From positions 1 to 59,136 of the forward strand of contig JALCCG010000129.1 of the NCBI GenBank assembly GCA_023212695.1: a DNA stretch of 59,136 bases, given 5' to 3'. Position 1 is the first letter of the stretch. Each line of letters opens with the position of its first letter. The stretch is from Sporisorium sorghi (Eukaryota > Basidiomycota > Ustilaginomycetes > Ustilaginales > Ustilaginaceae). Shown here one piece after another: positions 1 to 8,863 of this stretch. The notes beneath the pieces are model-generated. The model did not search any database. It saw nothing but the letters and a program-made list of their open reading frames with translations, and was not told where the DNA came from. A program made the position numbers and the translations under genes.

Positions 1-251
1 ATGTTGGACTGCTGTGCATGCTGGACCATGGTGCATGCTGAAAGTTGGATTTGACCGCCAGGCACTGGAGCAGTGTGACAGCGGCAGGAATTTCTGTGAA
101 TTTTGATGCATCACTGGCCTCCACAAATTTCAAACTGTAGTGGCACTGGAGCAGTGTCTTTTGTGCTGACTGCTGGCTCGCCTCCACCTGGCCAGATGCA
201 CCCATTTGGCTGTACGGTTGTGACCGTCTCGCGCCACTTACTGCCCATGCC

Positions 252-275
252 CTAGGGCTAGGGCTAGGGCTAGGA
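252..275 (+). repeat. Telomere-like (CTAGGG)4 hexamer array
   Basis: Four head-to-tail copies of CTAGGG, the last ending in A instead of G. The unit differs by one base from the common fungal telomere repeat TTAGGG. At four copies it is too short to be a telomere, so it is either an interstitial telomere-like tract or a simple repeat. Confidence 0.6.
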
Positions 276-831
276 TCACAAACAATCAGCATGCGCTGAA
301 AAGGGTGGCTGAGGCAGCTGATCAAACGTCACTCCAACGATTCTTCAAGAAATAGTGATATCAGTCCAAGTATAACGAAACATTGAGCACACTTGTACAG
401 TCATGGTTCCAATGTGATAGGTTGCGATTCTTTGACCTCCTTGATCCTGGTTCTCGGCCACTGCACCGATATGAGCAGCCCATGTAGTTACTTTCTTGTG
501 ATTAGTGCAATCTTATAATAGTAATAATAATAATAACAGGTTCAGATTGTAGCCACAGTTGTGCCATCGAAAGCCGTTTTCCTCCAATTTGTCCTGCAGA
601 TAAAAGACACAATCCATGAGCTGTGCATATTGCTGCGAAAAAGGGCCATCCCAGCCATGAACAGCTTCCTTGGTCTTGACGATCATCATGCAAAAAAAGG
701 AAAACTGTAAAAAAAAATCACAGCAAAAAGAAAACAAAAGAAAAAGAAAATTGTCAGTGATCCATAACAAAAGAGAGAGCTCAGAGGACATCATTTGTTG
801 TACTTGTCTGTGCTGGGGGGAGGGGGAGGGG

Positions 832-1765
832 TCAAGTTGAGTGGATGACAGGCAGCTCAACATGCTGATGCGATGTTGGCAACGCCACTTTTGGGATGGG
901 AGGAATGTGATCATGCATATTGGTCAAGACGTTGTATAACCGAGCCCAGCGGTGCCTGTCATGAGCGAGCTGCTCCATGACATTGTCCACTCTGTTGATA
1001 GCTCTCAGGTATTTGAAGGCCTGGCTGCGGGCTGCAGCCTCGTCCTTGGTGAGGTCCCTCACCTTGACCTGTTCCAGTCACTTCTGTTTCAATGGCGATC
1101 CAATGCCAGGGCCACAAGCCTGTTGTTTCTGTCCCAGTGACACCCTGTTTGTGGAAGAAGATGCACAAGGTCATTTCCTTGGCATCAATGGACCAGAAAC
1201 TGAAACAAAGAGTGACGGTCAGTGTTGTGCCACCATAAACCCCAAGCCTCTTGCAATATACTTACCAACAATTGCATCCTTGTCAGTCGCTCCTGTGTTT
1301 TGGATCGTGTCATTGTGGCATCGGTATGCAGGGAGGTGGTGGTACAAGAAGAAAGTGATCCAGGTGAGCCTTATTACTATCCAAGAATGAGCTCTGGAGC
1401 ATGTCCAGCAAGCTGATGGGCTGCATTGCTAAGACACTGATGTGGATAGTCCAGAAAGCCTCCTGGACCTGTTGCCTCTGATGCTGGTAAGAGCCCAGGC
1501 GCTTGATGGTCCCTGCTAAGATCACCGCTGGAGTCTTTATGTGCTGGATCATCCCTTGGGCATCAGCCATTGAGACCTGCCAAGCATGCCAACCATCACC
1601 GGCTACAAGGCGCTGGCATACCGCAACAGTCCCATGGATGAGCAGACGTTGCAGCTGACTGATTTCACATCGTTCAACACCTTTGCCAATGTAGCAAGAA
1701 TGACCGGCGCGCATACGGATCTGTAAACGGTCAATGAAACTCAATTGAGCGCAGTGACGAAGCAA
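832..1765 (-). pseudogene. Decayed spliced gene, probably a transposon relic
   Basis: The minus strand carries a recognisable but broken coding stretch. A canonical 66-nt intron lies at 1265-1200 (GTAAGT donor, CTGAC branch, TTTCAG acceptor). Splicing it joins two segments in one frame (phase 1). That frame then runs to a natural stop at 832 but is interrupted by two TGA codons, each of which could derive from CGA by a C-to-T change. The upstream part (1310-1765, 151 codons) is open but in another frame. The family is not recognised. The pattern (spliced, AT-shifted, CGA-to-TGA type stops) fits a decayed mobile element or host gene; C-to-T decay of the RIP kind is an inference. Confidence 0.4.
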
Positions 1766-2112
1766 AGACTTGGATCAGCAGACCGAAGCAAGGGAACAGC
1801 GTGATCAAAAAACGAATCGCAAGGCAAGGAGGAGGAGCGCAGGAGTAGGCGGTAGAAACCAGGCAGCTACGAGAACCTTGTTGCACCGGCGCTACAAACG
1901 GACCTGACCGGCGTAGAGCCATCGTGTCCAGCGCCTCAGCTGTTTCTACTTGATCCAATCGTTCAGCTTTTGAGGTCTCGACAGCTCGAATCTATTGACT
2001 CGGTCGTCAGATCGGACGCCCTGTATGGAGCGTTGGAGCCACACAAAGCGAACACTGATACTCTTCAGTGTGAGCTAACGATGTCATCGACGAACAAACA
2101 GTATGCTTCATT

Positions 2113-4336
2113 TCAGTTCTTCATAGCTTGAGAGAATCCAGGAACGGTGAGAATGCGACCAGATCGGACCGACTCGTCGCAGATGCGCATGAGCTCGGAG
2201 GGAGCGCCGTAGAAGCAGTGTCGAGGCACCATGACCGAGGCGTTCTCGTAGTTGCAGCCGTATCGCATCGAGCAGTCGACCCAATCCTGCTGCTCAAGAT
2301 TCCAAGCTCGGAGCGCCTTTGCATCGGCCGTTGGGAATGGGAAATCGCAGCTGTGGATGCAAAGGGTCGCAAAGAGAATGAAAGACATGTGCGGAAAGGT
2401 CAGCAGTCTGCTTGGGGCGTCGTCACTGACAAGAAGTAGCGGAGCCGCGAAGAGACACTCACTGCTGTGCGAAGAAGCCAAGAAGTTTGTCGTGCAGCCC
2501 TCCGTCCGAAAGGATGCGCACGATGTCATCTGAATCACGGTGAGTCGATCCATTAGCACCGCTGATGTCGGGCAGCAAAGCAGCTGGCACGTCGTCTTCC
2601 AGCTCCATCTCCTCGACGTGCCTGCAGGTGTAGAAGAGTCGATCGTTCATGGCGATCTTCACACGCTGCGAATAGAAGACAGCGTGCGGAAGGACCAAAC
2701 TGTAAGCATCGCCATCGTTTGCATTCTGCGTGGGCGAGACCGCTTCGATCGACATCGAGCGACTGTCTAGATTGTCGCACCAGGTGGCACGGAAGTATCT
2801 GTGATTAAACAGGGCGCACACGAAAGCACAGGTCAGTCAGCGAGAACAAAAGCGACCAGCTAAGATGACTTCGATACTTACTGGACAGTGTAGCCATTCT
2901 CTGTGATGGTCTTGAGCACGATAAAGATCGGAAGATTCAGCTGCTTCCATGCCCAGAGTAAGGGCTGAATCGTCAGGTAGGTCGGAACGCAGCCAACGTC
3001 TCTAGGGCCTACGCAGAAGTTTTGACCGACTTCCTGCGTCCCGGGGCACGATAGCTGGCTCAAGCGGATGACTAGATCCGCCGAAGCATGGGATGTCCAG
3101 CTGTTGAAGGACGCAACGTGCAAGCAGGAGTCAGTCGACGCACCAAGACGTAGCTACATAGCTCGATCACCTACCTTTGCATCTTCTCGATCTCCACTGC
3201 GACCTTGGCAGCGATGGAAGCCTGCGCTTTACTATGGGGGCATCGATGCTCGCCTTTTGGGTTCTTGCACTGCAGTTGTTCTCCGTCTCGTGCGTCGAGC
3301 TTGTTGATGATGTCCTGCGTAATGGTCAGAAGTCATGACGATGCACCAGTTAGCTCAGTTGTGTCAATGTCGTCGTGCCTCGAACGGAGAAAGGACCTAC
3401 GCTGATGCCGATGCGATAGACGAGGCTGTCACTCTTCTTGCTCAGACCTACTTGCCGGTTCCTTCCGATGGAAAAGCAGATGACGATCCATCGCACAACA
3501 AAGCTCCAGTCATCCACGCGGAATTGCACCTTTGGCTGCGCGAACTTGGGCGTCTTGTCTTGCAAGATGTTTTCAACCGTAGGAAAGGATAGAATCGCCT
3601 CGCTGCACAAGTTTTCGTCTCCTTTGATCGAGCTGGCGGGCGAGTGGCCTGGTGACAGAGAAGGGGTCGACGCTGTTTCATACGATGAATCCTCGCTAGC
3701 ACTATGCTGAGCAGAGTTGTCGGGGAAAGCCGCCAAGGAACGAGAGATACTGTCCTTCTCCGAACGGCAGCCTCTCGAAGGAAGCGCGAGCTTCTTTGAG
3801 CCATCATCATCGAGAGACGACGGACTCGAGCGCTCTAAAGGGCAAGCGGCCAGCCAGATGTCTTGCTGACAGATTCGATCGAACCAGGCGCCAGCTCCAA
3901 TGGCATGGCAAAAGTCCTTGAGGAGCATCGACTTGCGATCCAGGCCTGTGCCGATCTTTGAGACGTTCAGATTGAGGGTGCAGAGCTGGTGGAACGTCTG
4001 CTCTGCGACACTCGCGACGTGAAGCAGGCGGTCGAGCGTGTCTTGCAACTTGTCTTCGGTTCTCTTCCGGTCCGATCGAAAAGCGCAGACAATCAGATGC
4101 AGCCCAGCAGGACGGATCTGACAAGCGCAGTCGCCAGGATGGGCATCGAAGTCGAGCCATGAGGCAGTCGGTGAAGTGCTCGACACAGTTGGATGGAAAG
4201 CCAGGTCTCGGAAAGCGGTAAGCGCCTCGATGGCGTCCCTTGAGGAGTGCAGGAGCTCGGCGGCTACCGCAGCATACTGCGTGAAGTTGACCTTGCGATC
4301 CCACGCAGCGCTGTCGAGATGGAGGAGAGTCGACAT
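2113..4336 (-). CDS. Five-exon conserved-looking protein of unknown function, 622 aa
   Basis: Exons on the minus strand: 4336-3401, 3314-3175, 3100-2882, 2798-2463, 2350-2113. They sum to 1869 nt with one unbroken frame. All four introns begin with GT (GTAGGT, GTAGGT, GTAAGT, GTGAGT) and end with CAG or ACAG, and each joins phases correctly, which strongly supports the model. The start is the ATG at 4336; a longer frame reaches 4417, but a TATAAG motif at 4494-4489 sits about 155 nt upstream of 4336. The protein has an N-terminal alpha-helical-looking half, a Ser-rich linker (about residues 210-270) and a Cys/His-containing C-terminal half. No signal peptide or membrane segment is evident and no family is recognised. 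It is divergent from the P450 gene across a 1.3-kb intergenic region. Confidence 0.8.
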
Positions 4337-4488
4337 GATGATTCTTGTAGAGGGTGCAGTCGGATGGTACGAGGAGGAACGAGTCGTTGAGATATCAGAT
4401 TGCGTGAACAGTGGCAAGGAATGACAAGTTGTGAGGGCTTTGGCAGCCTGGAGTGGTCGTGACCGATGCCCTCCCAGCCTACAGCTTC

Positions 4489-4494
4489 CTTATA
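4489..4494 (-). promoter_or_regulatory. TATA-like box of the five-exon gene
   Basis: TATAAG on the minus strand about 155 nt upstream of the ATG at 4336. Spacing and sequence fit a fungal core promoter; assignment is by position only. Confidence 0.35.
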
Positions 4495-5343
4495 TGAGCC
4501 TGGGACCCGCAGCAGTGAGCCTCGAGCTTTGTTCCTGGAGCAACTCAGGGTGTGTATCGCTGTGGTGGTAAGACCTTCACTCGTCGAGCATGAACCCTAG
4601 AACCTTCTGCTTGGTCATTTCATCGGTGGTTGAATCACACGTTTGGCAATTCAGACGGCACTTCGACAGATCTTCATGTGCCTAGTCTTTGACGTGATCA
4701 GAAAGCAAGGGGCCAAAACGAAGCAGCAGTAGCCAGGCACCGTTCAACCTCGGCAACGCGGCACAGCTATGAAGGGTCCGGTACGATGCATCTCGACGGA
4801 ACCCTTCATGTTTTCCAGCGTGGGAAGGGTGGCGGTGGCGGCTATGGCTCAATGCATGGGAGCTTCACAGCCTCTCGGCAGGCTGGTTGCAAAGTTGATA
4901 TGCCAATATGCAGTGTCGACTCGGTGTGCACAAATGGACAAGCGTCGGTTGGCTAGACGTCGTTCTCCTCGGATAAAACTCGGCCATGTGTGCGCTTAGG
5001 CGCATGCATGTGCGGACTAGCACATGTACAGGAGCGCAAGCGAAGGGTCTCATGGGCATTCTTTCTCATCGACTGCAGACACTGCAGCGCCGGCCGGCAG
5101 GGTCCAACGGAACATAGGCGCGGGGAAAACCCGCCTTCCAATTCTGGGGAAGGCTTCCGTCGGTTCCACACTTTCGAACGGGACAAGATGTTGTCACTTC
5201 CTGTCAATGACGGTCTCGGAAGTGCTCGAAGCGTATGCAAGTGTGGCTCGCAGTGTTGCAGTGTGACGGAGATGCCTTTGAGGATGTTCCGAGCAGAGTT
5301 GCCGGTGGAAGAAGAGGTCCGCAACCAGCAACGCAGCCGCCAA

Positions 5344-5433
5344 GCTACTGAGACTTCTAAGTCACGGCGTCTACTACGCTCTTACTTTGAAGGACGGAGA
5401 TGCAGAGCTACTGAGACTTCCAAGACACAGCGT
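5344..5433 (+). repeat. 27-bp direct repeat pair upstream of the P450
   Basis: Two near-identical ~27-bp blocks start at 5344 and 5407, exactly 63 bp apart. Each begins GCTACTGAGACTTC and ends in GCGTC, with about three mismatches between them. They sit roughly 50-140 bp upstream of the TATATAA box, where tandem activator sites would be expected. The binding protein is unknown. Confidence 0.6.
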
Positions 5434-5481
5434 CAATGCTCCTTTTGCCTTGCAAGACCGAGTCAATAGAGCGCCTGTCTC

Positions 5482-5488
5482 TATATAA
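5482..5488 (+). promoter_or_regulatory. TATA box of the P450 gene
   Basis: TATATAA, 146 nt upstream of the ATG at 5634. Its position inside the longer open frame that starts at 5436 argues that translation begins at 5634 and not at 5436. Confidence 0.5.
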
Positions 5489-5633
5489 TGCAATTGACCT
5501 GGTTGGTTCTTGGATGGCATCGTCCCGTCAAAGCGCAGACAATCCACTCTCACAGTGTTCGGTGCCGCCTCTTGACCAGAATTCAAGAATCAAGCTCAGT
5601 CGTCACCCTTCAAGTCGCACAACAAGCAGCACG

Positions 5634-7410
5634 ATGGCCCATCCACGCCTCGACGGCAGCCCTCCTCCCCAGTTTAACTGGTCGCGGCCGGCTGTTCCCA
5701 GCTTCGATAGCCTGGGCGATGGCTGGGCCTTGCGATGGATTGTTCCTTTGGCTCTTCTTTCACTTCTGCTGGGTCAGCTCGGCTCTTCCAAGCGACTCAA
5801 GCTCGCGACTCGTTTCTGGTCCACTGCTTCGTCAGAAGTCGATCTCCTCCTTTCGGGCGATGCCCAAGACACTCGATTCACCCGTTTCAGTCACGGGGCT
5901 GAGCTATCCGACGAATGGCGTGGGCGATACGGCACTGCGCCGCACTGGACCCGCAACGCCGGCGTCACGGAGGTGGTGCTCTCCACTCCAGCTCAGGTCA
6001 TGGCGTTCTACCACCGCGATGCCAAGCTGCACACCAAGCGCGACAGCATCGGCTTCGGGCACTACTTTGGCCGTCTCCTGGGCAAATGTGTGGGTGCGAT
6101 CGACGGCGAGCGCTGGACGTTGCTGCGCGGGATCTTTGATCCGCACTTCACCCACCGCGTCTCGCTTTCACTCGGCCCAACCATGCTTGGCTTGGTTGAA
6201 GACTGGGCCGAAGGCCTGAGCAGCAGCCAGGGTTCGTTTCATCTGGAAGCCGTCGATGCCACCAGCAAGCTGCCGTTCAAGATCATCTCGCTGGCCATCT
6301 TTGGACACGTAGCCTTGGAGGGCAAGAACTTCGAACGACTCTGGGGCATGGTCAAGCTGCACGAGGAGATCTTCAAGTATGCCGCACTGCACCGTTGGGC
6401 CAAGCATGCAGCTTACCAGACATTGTTCTGGACCCGTCCCAACCGGATCATGAGTCAGTTTCAGCGCGAATTCGCACAATTTTGCCTCGACATGGTGGCC
6501 GAGGATCCAAACTCTCCGGCGTCCGAGATGTATCTTCGAGTCAAGGACCGGACGATGACGATGGACGAGTTCACGCAGAGTAAGTAGATGCAGCATCTGC
6601 AGCAAAGCACTGACCGACCACAACAGCAGCAGAGCCGCTGACCGGGCTCCGTTCATTCGCGCAATCTCTCCTTCGCCCGGTCTGAACAGCCATCGACGAG
6701 ATCCTCTTTGCCAACATCGATGTTACCGCTGCAGTCATTGCCTGGACGCTGATCCACATCGCCCAATCTCCGAGCGTGCACGCCTCTCTCGTCCAAGGCT
6801 TTGCCGCTCACGAGTCGACCAAGCCGGACGTCCTCTTGTCCGACTACATCTGTGCTACCGACACGCCGCTGCACTATGCGATCTTGGAATCGATGCGACT
6901 CTCGCCTCCGACGTTCTTCTCGCTGCCAGAGCAGTCAGGCCAGGACAAGGTACTTCCTGGCGGCGCGGCTCTCCCAGCTGGAACAGCCGTGATCATCGAC
7001 GCTTGGACGCTCAACCGCCACAGCGAGGTGTGGCGAACTAATTCGTTCGAGTTTGACCCGACTCGTTTCGGCGAGCTGAAGCCTAGCGACTACCGGTACT
7101 CGCTCTGGCGCTTCGGTATGGGACCGCGCAAATGTGTTGGTCAGTTCTTTGCCGACAAGATTATCAAAATGGTGGGTAGCCTGTAGACTCTTTTGGCACC
7201 ATGGCGGGGTTGGGGCGAAGGAAAGTCATCTCGCTTGCGTTGGCTATTACTGACAATCTGTCTATCTGTTACACACCCGAACAGGCAGTCTACAGTGTTC
7301 TGAAGCGATACGACGTCAAAGTGCATGGCAATACACCTTCGCCGCGTCACGACAGGATGACCAACACTCCTGAGGGACAGCTCCTCTTCACCAGACGCAG
7401 CATCGATTGA
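5634..7410 (+). CDS. Cytochrome P450 monooxygenase, 517 aa
   Basis: Three exons: 5634-6579, 6690-7171, 7285-7410 (introns with GTAAGT and GTGGGT donors and ACAG acceptors; total 1554 nt, frame closed). It is a microsomal haem monooxygenase. One N-terminal membrane anchor lies at about residues 25-45. The I-helix reads FANIDVT, an altered version of the usual A/G-G-x-D/E-T-T. The K-helix ExxR is ESMR, a FDPTRF segment follows, and the haem loop FGMGPRKCVG carries the cysteine ligand. Length is normal for the superfamily. The ATG at 5634 (ACGATGG context) is preferred because a TATA box lies at 5482. The substrate cannot be read from sequence. Downstream on the same strand are a Zn2Cys6 regulator and an MFS transporter, which suggests a pathway role. 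Confidence 0.93.
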
Positions 7411-7824
7411 GCGCTTGCTGCTCGATATCCACTGCACCGAGATTTTGGGACCCCCTTTTTTCTGCTGTTCTTTCTCTCTTTCCTTTTCTCTTTCTCATGA
7501 AATCATCCCATGCCCGCTTCAGTTCCGTCTCCTGCTCCTTTGTCGCCCTTTCTCGCTTGACAGCACACGTAGAGACACCAAAGCGTGGCCTGGAGCTGCA
7601 ATTGCAATGCTGGTTTCAATGATTATGGCTGTAGCTGCTACTATCAAATGTGTGTGGCGGCCGTCGTAATGCTTGCTCGCCGAGCTTCCCGGCTTGAGGA
7701 CGACGGTTAAAAGCTTGGCTGCGAGGCCGCCGTGAAGGTCGCTATTCAACTTGTTGCTCATCTCCGTATGTTCACGACGCCTTGTTCCCCTATTTTCACG
7801 GCATATTGGTAGCTTTGTTTCGCG

Positions 7825-7974
7825 CTACCGGTCACGGCGCCGTCGAGCGTTGATGTTGTAGTCGATCAACTTGACCATAGCGACCGTGCCGCCAGCCGAG
7901 ACAGCAGCGGCAAGGATCAAGATTGATCTTGCGGCTTCCAAAAAAAAAAAAAAGGTTGACAGAGCAATTGCCAT
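7825..7974 (-). CDS. Candidate 49-aa membrane microprotein
   Basis: A short frame with ATG at 7974 and TAG at 7827-7825. The C-terminal part looks coding: a hydrophobic segment (about residues 17-35, rich in Ala/Ile/Leu/Val) is followed by a basic tail ending in RRRRDR, as in single-span mitochondrial or ER proteins. Four Phe codons come from a 14-T tract. That tract could instead be the polypyrimidine tract of an intron whose upstream exon I could not join in phase. No family is recognised. It lies convergent to the P450, whose stop is 415 nt away. Transcript evidence would decide. Confidence 0.28.
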   Translation of the reverse strand: MAIALSTFFFFLEAARSILILAAAVSAGGTVAMVKLIDYNINARRRRDR

Positions 7975-8606
7975 TCGAGTCAAGGGTGACGTACTGGATC
8001 ATTGACCAGCCGGAATACCAGTGCGAGTATTATCGAGCTCTTGTTGACAAGCACAAAAGATCGTTCGTCAAACTGCATCAGCGGCGGTATCGTAGAGGGG
8101 GTTATATGTCTGTTTGGACAGGACCACGCTCGTCACTCTCGCGGTGGATGTGCTTGTGAAAGGCGTCGAGAACAATGCTGAACGAGGTTGCGAGCCGCCG
8201 GCACGACTGAGGGATCGCGTGCTTGCTTGTGCCGTTTGTGCAGGCGCTTGTATTGGACCGAGGTGGCAGAGGTGGGGCCGAGGCGAGATGGTGCGAGAGA
8301 CTGAGATGGAGGTGGGTGTGCAAGATGGGTATGGTGGGTTGCCGCACACAAGTCTTGGCTGATGCACTCGGTACAGTGGAACGGTGCAACTTCGGCTCGG
8401 CTACTCGAGAATAGAGCTTAGCTTCCAAAGCAGCTCGGCATACGTACATGTGATCCTGGCAGGAGCGGAAAGATCTGCCCGACGGACCAATCGAAACAAG
8501 ACTCCGCCGTAACACTTACCACCAGACGGGGCGGCTTCTTTCGCTTCTTTTTCTTCTTTGCCGAGGTTTCTCTCTGTTCTGTTGTACAAGATAGATATGC
8601 ACGTGC

Positions 8607-8608
<2 letters not shown>

Positions 8609-8644
<36 letters not shown>
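8609..8644 (+). repeat. (AG)18 microsatellite
   Basis: Uninterrupted AG dinucleotides about 220 nt upstream of the Zn2Cys6 regulator. Purine/pyrimidine tracts are common in fungal promoters; length is likely to vary between strains. Confidence 0.9.
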
Positions 8645-8648
<4 letters not shown>

Positions 8649-8863
8649 CAGAGCAGGAACGGATGCTTCCCACGCTAATGTAGCCGGCAGGATTGTCGTC
8701 TCAAAGGGGATCCAAGCTCGAGATGCCCTTATGAATCAGGGTCCATGAATGTGCGAAGAGGAAAGGTTTCGACACAAACACCATCCATCGTCCATCACCC
8801 ACACTAGGTCGAATCGCACACAAGACCTTTCCTGTCCAATTGGCGTTGACTGCTACTGTCAAC

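Larger units (their letters stand above)
1..2112. other. Low-information left flank with no intact gene
   Basis: No intact gene was found in this 2.1 kb. It is visibly more AT-rich than the coding regions to its right and holds only short, mutually out-of-frame reading frames. Two things can be named inside it: a telomere-like hexamer array near 252 and a decayed spliced gene on the minus strand between about 832 and 1765, listed separately. Between 500 and 800 there are only A/T-rich simple stretches. The character fits an accessory or transposon-derived region. Confidence 0.5.
4337..5633. other. Divergent intergenic region between the five-exon gene and the P450
   Basis: About 1.3 kb with no convincing gene. 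It contains the TATA-like box of the minus-strand gene on the left. On the right it holds a 27-bp direct repeat pair and a TATA box for the P450. An open frame from an ATG at 5436 runs into the P450 but crosses the TATA box, so it is treated as leader sequence. Confidence 0.6.
7411..8863. other. Intergenic region between P450 and regulator
   Basis: 1.45 kb. It has a pyrimidine-rich 3' flank of the P450 (7450-7500), a 14-A tract (7940-7953) and an (AG)18 microsatellite at 8609-8644 upstream of the regulator. A minus-strand micro-ORF at 7825-7974 is listed separately. Other frames here (for example minus 8068-8515) are Ser/Thr/Pro-rich, lack a recognisable family, and are not called. Confidence 0.5.

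Noticed and set aside
3345..3400. tRNA-like D-arm string (AGTTAGCTCAGTTG)
   Set aside because: No matching T-arm or acceptor stem, and the stretch coincides with intron 1 of the five-exon gene.
5436..5633. N-terminal extension of the P450 frame to an ATG at 5436
   Set aside because: A TATATAA box lies at 5482 inside it, and the extension has no anchor or conserved sequence; the ATG at 5634 has a better context.
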